The notes under the pieces: generated by a model
The model's database searches: none
Told to the model about the DNA's origin: nothing
The model's input: only the letters and a program-made list of their open reading frames with translations
Source: Clostridia bacterium
GTDB lineage: Bacteria; Bacillota; Clostridia; TANB77; CAG-508
DNA: 41,503 nt
Assembly: GCA_022796725.1 (NCBI GenBank)
Contig: JAAWJE010000012.1
Span: 1 to 41,503, forward strand
Direction: 5' to 3'
Part shown: piece after piece, positions 15,560 to 24,107 of the stretch
Numbering within the stretch: the stretch's first letter is position 1
How the letters are laid out: the number at the start of each line of letters is the position of its first letter
Program-made: the position numbers and the translations under genes

Positions 15560-15616
15560 TTCATTTTTCCCTCCTTCCAAAGCTCGAAAACATTTGTGGG
15601 ATTTTCTTTTATGTAT

Positions 15617-15640
15617 AACCTCTATTGTTTTTACCTCTAT
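15617..15640 (-). repeat. Direct repeat ATAGAGGT in the rpsU leader
   Basis: Two copies of ATAGAGGT on the transcript strand, 15 nt apart, in the leader between promoter and rpsU. They resemble Shine-Dalgarno-like purine motifs; function unknown. Confidence 0.4.
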
Positions 15641-15652
15641 CCGATGTTATTT

Positions 15653-15682
15653 ATTATACATTAATACTCATTTAGTTGTCAA
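15653..15682 (-). promoter_or_regulatory. Promoter of rpsU
   Basis: Minus strand TTGACA (15677-15682), 18 bp, TATAAT (15653-15658): full consensus in both boxes, immediately downstream of nrdG. Confidence 0.88.
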
Positions 15683-15733
15683 TAGAGTATTTTGATAAAA
15701 ATATCGTTTTTAATAGAAAAAATGTATTATCCT

Positions 15734-16267
15734 CTAGTATTTTGTTAATCTATCTATTTGAACTACCTTATTTTCTTTAAGTGATTCTTTTACATCTATT
15801 ATTCTTTGATTTGTAGAACCCCTGAATTTCAATTTTAAGTTCTTTTTATCTTTTTCAAATTTTCCATCTACTACTACATCTAAATAATTTAATAATTCTT
15901 TTGTAGTTTCATTATTTCTTGCCATATTCTTAACTACATCTTTTTCAAAATCAAATCCTGTATAGCACCAAATGTTTTTACTTGGGAACTTTTCTTTTAC
16001 CTTCTTTACAAGTGGTAATAGTCCCTCTTGGTTAGCATATTCAAGTGGCTCTCCTCCAAGAAGAGATAATCCAGATATATGTTCATGGTCTAAATAATTT
16101 ATTACTTCATTTATATTTTTTTCTGTAAATTTATTTCCATAATTAAAATCCCATGCACATTTATTAAAACATCCTTCACAATGATGATTACATCCACTTA
16201 CAAATACAGATACTCTTATTCCTTCACCATTTGCAACATCAACTTTTTTAATATCAGCATAATTCAT
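15734..16267 (-). CDS. nrdG: Anaerobic ribonucleotide reductase activating enzyme (radical SAM)
   Basis: 177 aa. The cluster motif CNHHCEGC (CxxxCxxC, about residues 26-33) binds the [4Fe-4S] that cleaves S-adenosylmethionine, and SLLGGEPL is the SAM-contact GGE motif. NrdG forms the glycyl radical on NrdD. It lies downstream of nrdD in the same direction, separated by about 138 bp that contain a 15-bp hairpin. AAAGGAG precedes the ATG at 16267. Confidence 0.95.
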   Translation of the reverse strand: MNYADIKKVDVANGEGIRVSVFVSGCNHHCEGCFNKCAWDFNYGNKFTEKNINEVINYLDHEHISGLSLLGGEPLEYANQEGLLPLVKKVKEKFPSKNIWCYTGFDFEKDVVKNMARNNETTKELLNYLDVVVDGKFEKDKKNLKLKFRGSTNQRIIDVKESLKENKVVQIDRLTKY

Positions 16268-16292
16268 AATCTAATCATCTCCTTTGATACTT

Positions 16293-16339
16293 TAAATTAA
16301 ATACTAGGAATTAATTAAAAAACCCCTAGTATTTAATTT
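16293..16339 (-). terminator. Intercistronic hairpin between nrdD and nrdG
   Basis: Perfect 15-bp stem AAATTAAATACTAGG / CCTAGTATTTAATTT with a 17-nt loop that includes a T-run on the transcript strand. It lies about 65 nt after nrdD and just before the nrdG RBS. It could be a partial terminator or a stabilising/processing hairpin setting the NrdD:NrdG ratio. Confidence 0.55.
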
Positions 16340-16405
16340 TTAAATATCTTTTGTTTCTATTAATACTTCTCTTATGTGTATAAACATTTTATCTTAATTT
16401 ATGTA

Positions 16406-18532
16406 TTATAAATGTAATACCCTTGACTTTATTTCTTTAGTTTTACCATTATTCCAAAAGTTTTCTCCTAAATATCCACATGTACGTCTTACAACATTCA
16501 TTTTAGCATGGTCTTTATTACCACATTGTGGACATTCCCATTCATTATTATCATTTATCTTTATTTCTCCATCATATCCGCAAACTTGGCAATAATCTGA
16601 TTTTGTATTAAATTCTGCATACTGAATATTATCATATATAAATTTAACTACTTCTTCTAATGCTTGTGGATTATTTTGCATATTAGGTATTTCTACATAA
16701 GATATTGCTCCACCTTTAGATAATCTTTGGAATTCACTTTCAAATTTTAGCTTTTCAAAAGCATCTATTTTTTCTCTAACATCCACATGGTAAGAATTTG
16801 TATAATATCCTTTATCTGTAACGTCTTTAATTATTCCATATTTTTCTTTATCAATTCTTGCAAACTTATAGCATAAACTTTCTGCTGGAGTTCCATATAA
16901 AGCAAATCCAATATTAGTTTCTTTTCTCCATTTAATAACAGTATCTTCAAGATGTTTCATTACTCTTATTGCAAAATCATGTCCTTTTTGAGTTGTATGT
17001 GATTCACCTGTCATTAATTTTGTAAGTTCATATATTCCTATATATCCTAAAGATATACTTGAATATCCACCATATAATAACTTATCTATTTTCTCTCCTT
17101 TTTCTAATCTTGAAATAGCTCCATATCTCCAGTGAATTGGACTTACATCAGCACTTGTTCCAAGTAGTGCATTATGTCTGCACATTAAAGCTTCTTTACA
17201 GATTTCTAATCTTTCATCAAATAACTTCCAGAATTTTTCCTCATTGCCATCTGCAACTATTCCTATTTGAGGCAAGTTTATACTTACTACACCTTGATTA
17301 AATCTTCCTTCGAATTTATAATTTCCATTCTCATCTTTCCAAGGTGCTAGAAAACTTCTACATCCCATTGGACTAAATACATTTCCTTCATAGTTTTCTT
17401 TCATTTTTTTAGCAGAAATATAATCAGGATACATTCTTTTTGAAGAGCATTTAACTGCAAGTTTTGTTAAATAGTCATATTTTCCGCCTTTTAAGCAATT
17501 GCATTCATCTAAAACATAAACAAGTTTTGGAAATGCTGGTGTTACATATACACCCTTTTCATTCTTTATGCCTTCATATCTTTGCTTTAATACTTCTTCT
17601 ATAATCATTGCATTTTCTTCTATGTATTCATCATCTTCTTCTAAATGTAGGAATAATGTTACAAAAGGAGATTGTCCATTTGTAGTCATTAATGTATTTA
17701 TTTGATATTGGATAGTTTGAACTCCTGCACTTAATTCTGCTCTAACTCTATCTTCAACTATTCCATCTATAACATCTTCTTTTAATTTATCTTTATATTT
17801 TTCTGTTATTTCTTTTTTAAATTTTTTTCTACTTATATCTAAATATTTTCCTAGATGTTTTAGGTCTACAGATTGTCCACCATATTGATTACTTGCAACT
17901 GCTGCAATTATTTGTGTTGTTACTGTACATGCTACTTGAAAACTTTTTGGGTTTTCTATTAATTTGCCATTCATTACTGTTCCATTATCAAGCATATCTC
18001 CTATATTTATTAGACAACAGTTAAATATTGGTTGAACAAAATAATCTGCATCATGAAAGTGTAATATTCCATCTTCATTAGCTTTTGTTATTTTTTCAGG
18101 TAGTAACATTCTTCTTGTTAAATCTCTTGAAACTTCTCCTGCTATATAATCTCTTTGTGTTGATGCAATTACTGTATTCTTATTAGAGTTTTCCTCTGCA
18201 AGTTCTTTATTTTCATTTCTAATTAAACCTAGTATAGATTCATCAGTAGTATTTGATTTTCTTATTAAAGCTCTTGTATATCTATATACAATATATTTTT
18301 TAGCAAGTTCATATTTCTCACATTCCATTAATTTTTCTTCAATTATATCTTGAATATCTTCAACTAACATCCTTCTTTTATTTTGTGCTATTATATATTC
18401 AATTATTGAATCTATATCTTCTTTAGTAGCTCTTTCTTTTTTTCTAACCTCAGTATTTGCTTTTTGAATAGCTGTAACTATTTTTGATTTATCAAAATCA
18501 ACTGCTCGTCCATCTCTTTTTAAAACTTGCAT
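16406..18532 (-). CDS. nrdD: Class III (anaerobic) ribonucleoside-triphosphate reductase
   Basis: 708 aa. Residues 1-90 form the ATP-cone allosteric domain (MQVLKRDGRAVDFDKSKI), followed by the ten-stranded barrel. Near the C-terminus are the Zn site (CQVCGYD ... CPQCGN) and the glycyl-radical loop RRTCGYLGE, with the radical Gly about 22 residues from the end. It reduces NTPs to dNTPs using formate under anoxia, once activated by NrdG. The ATG at 18532 has AGGAGG upstream. A TTGACA/TAGAAT promoter lies 45 bp before it with a 10-bp palindrome over the -35. Confidence 0.97.
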   Translation of the reverse strand: MQVLKRDGRAVDFDKSKIVTAIQKANTEVRKKERATKEDIDSIIEYIIAQNKRRMLVEDIQDIIEEKLMECEKYELAKKYIVYRYTRALIRKSNTTDESILGLIRNENKELAEENSNKNTVIASTQRDYIAGEVSRDLTRRMLLPEKITKANEDGILHFHDADYFVQPIFNCCLINIGDMLDNGTVMNGKLIENPKSFQVACTVTTQIIAAVASNQYGGQSVDLKHLGKYLDISRKKFKKEITEKYKDKLKEDVIDGIVEDRVRAELSAGVQTIQYQINTLMTTNGQSPFVTLFLHLEEDDEYIEENAMIIEEVLKQRYEGIKNEKGVYVTPAFPKLVYVLDECNCLKGGKYDYLTKLAVKCSSKRMYPDYISAKKMKENYEGNVFSPMGCRSFLAPWKDENGNYKFEGRFNQGVVSINLPQIGIVADGNEEKFWKLFDERLEICKEALMCRHNALLGTSADVSPIHWRYGAISRLEKGEKIDKLLYGGYSSISLGYIGIYELTKLMTGESHTTQKGHDFAIRVMKHLEDTVIKWRKETNIGFALYGTPAESLCYKFARIDKEKYGIIKDVTDKGYYTNSYHVDVREKIDAFEKLKFESEFQRLSKGGAISYVEIPNMQNNPQALEEVVKFIYDNIQYAEFNTKSDYCQVCGYDGEIKINDNNEWECPQCGNKDHAKMNVVRRTCGYLGENFWNNGKTKEIKSRVLHL

Positions 18533-18574
18533 ATCTCTTCCTCCTAATTTATGTTTTTCTCTTTCAATGATTGT

Positions 18575-18608
18575 ATTCTATCATCAAAAAAAGTAATGTC
18601 AACGTTGA
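18575..18608 (-). promoter_or_regulatory. nrdD promoter with a palindromic element over the -35
   Basis: Minus strand TTGACA (18597-18602), 16 bp, TAGAAT (18575-18580). TCAACGTTGA (18599-18608) is a perfect 10-bp palindrome overlapping the -35 and could be a repressor site. A convincing NrdR box was not found. Confidence 0.6.
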
Positions 18609-18902
18609 TAACTTATGTTTACTTTCTCTTGTAATCGTTGGTGTATCTGTCTCTCACAATTGATGTTTTTTTATGTTCTTCTTATTATTTCATTATTAAA
18701 CAAGTTAGCTCTAAGGTTTTATGCGTTTTTCAAAAAATTTTATTACAATTTGATAACATTTTTAAAAATGATTTTTTAATTTTTTCCATTTTTTCATTTT
18801 ACTAATTACAAACATTTTTTCTTGTTTTTTCTATATATATTGCTTTACATCTTGTTTAGTCTATTTATTTATATATTTTCATACTTTTAAATTAAAACAC
18901 AA
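18609..18902. other. Long AT-rich spacer, no gene seen
   Basis: Most of the 539-bp gap between nrdD and ftsH. It is T-rich on the plus strand and has no ORF with an RBS on either strand. Confidence 0.5.
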
Positions 18903-18945
18903 AAATACGTTTTTAGAAAAAATCTTTTTTTCTAAAAACGTATTT
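18903..18945. terminator. Perfect 20-bp hairpin in the nrdD-ftsH gap
   Basis: AAATACGTTTTTAGAAAAAA pairs without mismatch to its complement around a TCT loop. It lies 127 bp beyond the ftsH stop, behind another terminator, and could be a second (tandem) terminator or the end of an unseen small transcript. Confidence 0.6.
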
Positions 18946-19030
18946 GATTTATTAATAATATTATTATATTTGGTATATAAGAAAAATGCAAGTATATTTT
19001 AATATTTTATATCATTTTTTCGCAAAATAA

Positions 19031-19057
19031 AAAACATTTCATAAATGAAATGCTTTT
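19031..19057 (-). terminator. Terminator of ftsH
   Basis: Minus strand AAAAAGCATTTCA - TTTA - TGAAATGTTTTTTATTTT, 15 nt after the ftsH stop. Confidence 0.85.
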
Positions 19058-19071
19058 TACTTTTATATTAA

Positions 19072-20883
19072 TTAGCTATTAAAAATTTCATCAAATTCTT
19101 CACCATCAATTTTTTCTTTTTCTAATAATACATTTGCAACAGCTGTTAGTTTATCCATTTGCATTGTTAATATTTGTTCTGCTGTCTTATATGCTTTATC
19201 AATTATATTTCTTACTTCATCATCTATATCAGATGATGTTGCTTCACTATAATTTCTACCTTGTGCAATATCTCTTCCTAAGAATACTTCTTCTTGTCCT
19301 GAACCAAATGTAATAGTTCCTAATTTATCGCTCATACCATATTTCATAACCATACTTCTTGATATATCTGATGCTCTTTCTATATCATTACTAGCACCTG
19401 TTGATATATCCCCAAGTACTAATTGTTCTGCTACTCTACCTCCAAGTAAAGAAACGATTCTCTCCTCCATTTCTGTTTTTGACATAAATGATTTATCTTC
19501 TGATGGTCTATACATTGTATATCCACCTGCCATACCTCTTGGAACTATTGAAATTTGATGTACTTGGTCTTGAGTTGGTAAAAACTTACTTACAACAGCA
19601 TGACCTGCTTCATGGAATGCTACTAATTTCTTTTCTTTATCACTAATTACTCTAGTTTTCTTTTCAGGACCCATAGTAACTTTTACCATAGCATCCTCTA
19701 TATCTTTCATTGTAATTTCCTTTTGATCTTTTCTGGCAGCAAGTAAGGCTGCTTCATTTAAAATATTCTCTAAATCAGCTCCTGCAAATCCAGATGTATT
19801 TTTAGCTATTGTATCTAAATTAACATCATCAGCTAATTTTTTCTTTCTTGCGTGTACTTCTAATATTTGCTCTCTTGCTTTTACATCAGGTGCTCCTACT
19901 ACTATTTGTCTATCAAATCTTCCTGCTCTAAGTAATGCTTTATCTAATACATCAGGTCTATTTGTAGCAGCTAATACAATAACACCTTCATTTGCAGCAA
20001 AACCATCCATCTCAACTAACAATTGATTTAAAGTTTGTTCTCTTTCATCATGTCCTCCACCAAGTCCTGCACCTCTTTGACGTCCTACTGCATCTATTTC
20101 ATCTATAAATATAATACAAGGAGCATTTTTCTTTGCTTGTTCAAATAAATCTCTTACTCTTGATGCACCAACACCAACAAACATTTCAACAAAATCAGAA
20201 CCACTTATTATAAAAAATGGAACTCCTGCTTCTCCAGCAACTGCTTTTGCAAGTAATGTTTTACCAGTACCTGGTTGACCAACTAATAAAACACCTTTTG
20301 GAATTCTAGCACCCATATCTGTATATTTCTTTGGATTCTTTAAAAATTCTACTATCTCTTCTAATTCTTCTTTTTCTTCGTCTACACCTGCTACATCTGC
20401 AAAAGTAACTTTATTCTTATCTGCTGGTGTCATCATTCTAGCTTTACTCTTTCCAAAAGACATAGTTTTATTTCCATTTTGTGAACCTGGATTCATAAAT
20501 AACATCCATGCAAAGAATATAAATACTATTAATAATATTGTTGGTCCAAATGTTTCTATAACTTCAACAAATTGAGACTTTTCTGTTTGTGCTAGTTCAA
20601 ACTTTCCTTCTGTAATTTTATCAGATACTCTTTCCATAAAATTATCTAAACTAGGGATTGCAACACTTTTTTCTCCAGCATTGTCTCCACCTTTTACTTT
20701 AACATCCGCTGTTTTTCCATCATCCGCCACAACAACTTTTTCTACATTATCTTTATCAATTTCTTCTAATAATTTAGAATAGCTTAATTGTTTATTTACT
20801 GAATTACTTATAGCTGAAAGAACTAATAAGAATACACATAATAATATAAGCCATAATGCTATTTTTTTAATTCCACTTTTCAA
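19072..20883 (-). CDS. ftsH: ATP-dependent zinc metalloprotease FtsH
   Basis: 603 aa. Two transmembrane helices (about 7-26 and 113-131) flank an extracytoplasmic loop. The AAA domain has Walker A GQPGTGKT (202-209), Walker [11 protein letters not shown] and the SRH with RAGRFDRQ. The M41 protease domain has HEAGH (424-428). It is a membrane-bound hexamer that degrades misfolded membrane proteins and regulators. The start is TTG 20883 with AAAGGAGG at 9 nt; no ATG fits better. It has its own promoter and terminator, so it is not co-transcribed with tilS, and the hpt gene often found between them is absent. Confidence 0.97.
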   Translation of the reverse strand: MKSGIKKIALWLILLCVFLLVLSAISNSVNKQLSYSKLLEEIDKDNVEKVVVADDGKTADVKVKGGDNAGEKSVAIPSLDNFMERVSDKITEGKFELAQTEKSQFVEVIETFGPTILLIVFIFFAWMLFMNPGSQNGNKTMSFGKSKARMMTPADKNKVTFADVAGVDEEKEELEEIVEFLKNPKKYTDMGARIPKGVLLVGQPGTGKTLLAKAVAGEAGVPFFIISGSDFVEMFVGVGASRVRDLFEQAKKNAPCIIFIDEIDAVGRQRGAGLGGGHDEREQTLNQLLVEMDGFAANEGVIVLAATNRPDVLDKALLRAGRFDRQIVVGAPDVKAREQILEVHARKKKLADDVNLDTIAKNTSGFAGADLENILNEAALLAARKDQKEITMKDIEDAMVKVTMGPEKKTRVISDKEKKLVAFHEAGHAVVSKFLPTQDQVHQISIVPRGMAGGYTMYRPSEDKSFMSKTEMEERIVSLLGGRVAEQLVLGDISTGASNDIERASDISRSMVMKYGMSDKLGTITFGSGQEEVFLGRDIAQGRNYSEATSSDIDDEVRNIIDKAYKTAEQILTMQMDKLTAVANVLLEKEKIDGEEFDEIFNS

Positions 20884-20949
20884 ATCTTAAATCCTCCTTT
20901 ATGTTGTTCAATAAATCACATTTATAGAACTTCTTCTTTTTATTGATAA

Positions 20950-20978
20950 AATATAGCATATCATTTTTTCTATTTCAA
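20950..20978 (-). promoter_or_regulatory. Promoter of ftsH
   Basis: Minus strand TTGAAA (20973-20978), 17 bp, TATATT (20950-20955), 67 bp before the start codon. Confidence 0.65.
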
Positions 20979-21008
20979 TAGTTTTCTTTAAAAGAAATAT
21001 GCTTGTAA

Positions 21009-21046
21009 CAAAGTGCTTTCTAGTATGCTACGGAAACTACACTTTG
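21009..21046 (+). terminator. Hairpin between tilS and ftsH, T-run on the plus strand
   Basis: CAAAGTG ... CACTTTG with inner TAGT/ACTA pairing, followed on the plus strand by CTTTTTATTACTTTTTTG. The T-run orientation implies a plus-strand transcript, but no plus-strand gene is nearby. Confidence 0.45.
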
Positions 21047-21221
21047 CTTTTTATTACTTTTTTGTTTCTTTTAATTTCTTATTTTATAGTATATATCTCT
21101 TATTATCTTATTTATTTTTTCTATTTTTGCTTATTTCCCTATACTTTTTTATAAAACTATCAATAATATTTTATTACTCAGCCTTTATTATTTCATACGG
21201 ATATCTATATTTAAAAATATA

Positions 21222-22202
21222 CTAATCTTTTTCAAAATATAGTTGTTTACTTTTTAATGATATCTTTAATCCTTTATATGGTATTAAATATTTATTTCCT
21301 ATATTATTATTACATAATTCCACTATATTATCTACATTAATTTTTTCTAATCCTTTTGTTGTTCCCATTAACTTATTTGTTATATAAAAAACTAGTTTCT
21401 TTTTAATTAATAATTCTTTACTATTAAATATTCTTCTATTCAATTTTATATAATTCAATTTTTCTTCTATCAAGATTTCTTGATATATATTACTTATAAT
21501 ATTATTAATATAGTCTTCCTCTTCTTTTACTATATCTGATAGTCTATCAATTGTATTTATAATATTAGGATTAAGTTTTTCTTTAATATATGGAATTATA
21601 ATGTTTCTTATTTTATTTCTATTATATATATTTTCATTATTTGATTCATCAATTCTTGGATTTAAGTTATTTATATTACAATATTTTTCAATCTTTGCTC
21701 TTTCTGATTTAATTAATGGTCTTATGTATTTTCCGTTTTTAGGCTCTATTCCTATAAGTCCTGCTGTGCCTGAACCTCTAACTATATTTAATATTACTGT
21801 TTCTGCACTATCATTTTTATTATGAGCTATAGCAATTTTATTAGAATTTGTTTTACTTAAAATCTCATCAAAAAATTCATAACGCACTTTTCTTCCTTCT
21901 TCTTCTGTTCCTATTTTATCCTCATTTGCCTTTTTTAAAACATCTACTTTTTTTATAAAACAAAGAATATTATTTCTTTTGCAAAATTCTTTCACAAACT
22001 CTTCATCTAATTTTGCATTTTCTCTTATTAAATGATTTACATGTGCTACATACAAACTTAAATTATATTCTTTCCTTAAACTTATAAAAATATGTAGCAT
22101 TGCTATTGAATCTGGTCCTCCTGAGACTGCTAATACGATTTTATCATTTTTAGATATTAAATTATATTTTTTTATAGTATCTAATACTTCTTCATATAAC
22201 AT
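21222..22202 (-). CDS. tilS: tRNA(Ile)-lysidine synthetase
   Basis: 326 aa. The PP-loop SGGPDS (residues 28-33), HVNHLIRE and IAHNKNDSAET motifs define TilS, which adds lysidine to C34 of tRNA-Ile(CAU). The protein is short: Bacillus and E. coli enzymes have 430-470 residues with an extra C-terminal domain, whereas this one ends soon after the middle helical domain, similar in length to the short Aquifex type. The stop at 21222 is not followed by an open continuation in frame. It lies 14 bp after dnaB, so it is the last gene of gdpP-rplI-dnaB-tilS. Confidence 0.93.
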   Translation of the reverse strand: MLYEEVLDTIKKYNLISKNDKIVLAVSGGPDSIAMLHIFISLRKEYNLSLYVAHVNHLIRENAKLDEEFVKEFCKRNNILCFIKKVDVLKKANEDKIGTEEEGRKVRYEFFDEILSKTNSNKIAIAHNKNDSAETVILNIVRGSGTAGLIGIEPKNGKYIRPLIKSERAKIEKYCNINNLNPRIDESNNENIYNRNKIRNIIIPYIKEKLNPNIINTIDRLSDIVKEEEDYINNIISNIYQEILIEEKLNYIKLNRRIFNSKELLIKKKLVFYITNKLMGTTKGLEKINVDNIVELCNNNIGNKYLIPYKGLKISLKSKQLYFEKD

Positions 22203-22216
22203 ATTTTATTTTATTC

Positions 22217-23551
22217 CTATTCTCTATATTTTTCTAAACTAGCAAATTTCGTATAATTTCCCATCCATGCAAGTTCTACTGTACCTGTTGAACCTCCTCT
22301 ATGTTTAGCAAGTATTACTTCAGCAACATTTTTCTTTTCGCTATTTTCATTATAATAATCATCTCTATATAAAAACATAACTATATCAGCATCTTGTTCA
22401 ATAGCTCCAGATTCTCTTAAGTCTGAAAGCATTGGTCTATGGTCATTTTGTCTTTGTTCTGCAGCTCTTGATAACTGTGAAAGTGCAATTACTGGAACAT
22501 CTATTTCTTTAGCAAGAATTTTTAATGAACGACTAATTTCTGATATTTCTTGCTCACGACTACTATTTCTTTTTCCGCTTCCTTGAACTAATTGTAGATA
22601 ATCTATTACTATTAATCCAATATTTTTCTCTATTTTCATTTTTCTACATTTTGCTCTTATCTCAGTTATTGATATTCCTGGTGTATCATCTATATATATT
22701 GGAGCTTCAGCTAATTTTCCAGATGCATTAGCAAGTTTTATCCAATCCTCGTCTTCTATCTTTCCAGTTCTAACTTTATTGCTATCTACCATTGCTTCGC
22801 TACAAATAATTCTATTTGCAACCTGCTCTTTAGACATCTCCAAATTAAAAATCACAACTGGTATATTGCTTTGCACTGCTACATTTGTAGCTATATTAAT
22901 TGCAAAAGCCGATTTTCCCATAGCAGGACGTGCAGCAAGTATAATTAAATCAGAATTATGAAGTCCTGATGTTTTATAATCTAAATCTGTAAATCCTGTT
23001 GATATTCCTGATAAAGTACCTTTTTGATTATATAACTTTTCAAGTTCTGCAAATGTTCCTACTAATACATCTTTTATAGAATCATATCCATTTTGATTTT
23101 TTCTTTGCATTACATCAAAAATTTTTTTCTCAGCAGCTCCCATTATTGTATCTATTTCCTCTGTTTCATCATATCCAACAGAAATAATATCATTAGCAGT
23201 TTTTATTAGATTTCTAAGCATTGATTTTTCTTCAACTATTTTTATATATTTATCAACATTTGTAGTTGTAGGAACTTTTTCAGGTAACATAGCTAGATAT
23301 TCCAATCCACCAATTTTATCAAATTTCCCACTTGAAACTAGCTCTGATTTTACAGTAATAATATCTATTGGTTCAGATTTACTATATAAATTCATCATTG
23401 CCTCAAAAACTGCTTTATTATCATCTCTATAAAAATCATCAATTTTTAAAATTTCCATTGCTGCCATTACAGCATCTTTATCAGTAAGCATACTTCCAAG
23501 TATAGCTTGTTCAGCTTCTATATCATGTGGTGGCACTCTTCCTAATTCCAT
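22217..23551 (-). CDS. dnaB: Replicative DNA helicase DnaB
   Basis: 444 aa. N-terminal domain (PPHDIEAEQAILGSML) and RecA-like C-terminal domain with Walker A ARPAMGKSAFA near residue 210, Walker B IGLIVIDYLQL, and DLRESGAIEQDADIVMFL near the end. The hexameric helicase unwinds DNA at the replication fork and binds primase. ATG 23551 follows AGAGGAACAAAAT. It is part of the conserved gdpP-rplI-dnaB block (the helicase is called dnaC in Bacillus). Confidence 0.97.
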   Translation of the reverse strand: MELGRVPPHDIEAEQAILGSMLTDKDAVMAAMEILKIDDFYRDDNKAVFEAMMNLYSKSEPIDIITVKSELVSSGKFDKIGGLEYLAMLPEKVPTTTNVDKYIKIVEEKSMLRNLIKTANDIISVGYDETEEIDTIMGAAEKKIFDVMQRKNQNGYDSIKDVLVGTFAELEKLYNQKGTLSGISTGFTDLDYKTSGLHNSDLIILAARPAMGKSAFAINIATNVAVQSNIPVVIFNLEMSKEQVANRIICSEAMVDSNKVRTGKIEDEDWIKLANASGKLAEAPIYIDDTPGISITEIRAKCRKMKIEKNIGLIVIDYLQLVQGSGKRNSSREQEISEISRSLKILAKEIDVPVIALSQLSRAAEQRQNDHRPMLSDLRESGAIEQDADIVMFLYRDDYYNENSEKKNVAEVILAKHRGGSTGTVELAWMGNYTKFASLEKYRE

Positions 23552-23591
23552 ATTTTGTTCCTCTTTCTTTTTAAAGATTTATATTATTAAA

Positions 23592-23612
23592 GGTAGACTC
23601 TCCTTGTCTACC
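23592..23612 (-). terminator. Small hairpin between rplI and dnaB
   Basis: GGTAGAC - AAGGAGA - GTCTACC (minus strand) then TTTAATAAT. The 7-bp stem is short and the T-run poor, so partial termination or processing is likelier than a full stop. The loop AAGGAGA resembles a Shine-Dalgarno. Confidence 0.45.
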
Positions 23613-23641
23613 TGATTCATTTATTTCTTCTTTTGTTTTAA

Positions 23642-24085
23642 TTATGATACAACATTTAGTTTAAGTTTTGCTATAACACCTTCATATAACTTTATTTCAA
23701 CAGTAAAGTTTCCTAAATTTTTTATAGTTTCATTTAATAATATTTTTTTCTTATCAACTTCTATTTTATATTCACTTTTTAATGATTCAGCTATTTCTTT
23801 AGAAGTAACTCCTCCAAATATCTTTCCATTTTCTCCAGCCTTTACTATCATCTTCATAGTTATTTTCTCTAATTTACTTGCCAAATCCTGAGCATACTTT
23901 TTTTCAGTTTCCTTTTTAAAAGCTACTGATTCATTTTTTGATTTCAATTTTGACATATTTTCATTATTAGCCTCAACAGCTAATTTTCTAGGAAATAAAT
24001 AATTTCTTGCATAACCATCACTTGCATTTATAACTTCATCTTTCTTGCCTACTCCTTTAATATCTGCTTTTAAAATAACCTTCAT
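23642..24085 (-). CDS. rplI: 50S ribosomal protein bL9
   Basis: 147 aa. MKVILKADIKGVGKKDEVINASDGYARNYLFP is the L9 N-terminal domain; a long connecting helix and the C-terminal domain (GKIFGGVTSKEIAE) follow. L9 binds 23S rRNA near the L1 stalk and limits frameshifting. GGAGG precedes the ATG. It lies 22 bp after gdpP, as in most Firmicutes. Confidence 0.97.
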   Translation of the reverse strand: MKVILKADIKGVGKKDEVINASDGYARNYLFPRKLAVEANNENMSKLKSKNESVAFKKETEKKYAQDLASKLEKITMKMIVKAGENGKIFGGVTSKEIAESLKSEYKIEVDKKKILLNETIKNLGNFTVEIKLYEGVIAKLKLNVVS

Positions 24086-24107
24086 ATTATATTTCCTCCT
24101 TAAAATT

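Noticed and set aside
18820-18850. NrdR-box-like CTATATATATTGC upstream of nrdD
   Set aside because: Only one weak match, about 290 bp from the start codon; NrdR boxes normally occur as a close pair near the promoter.
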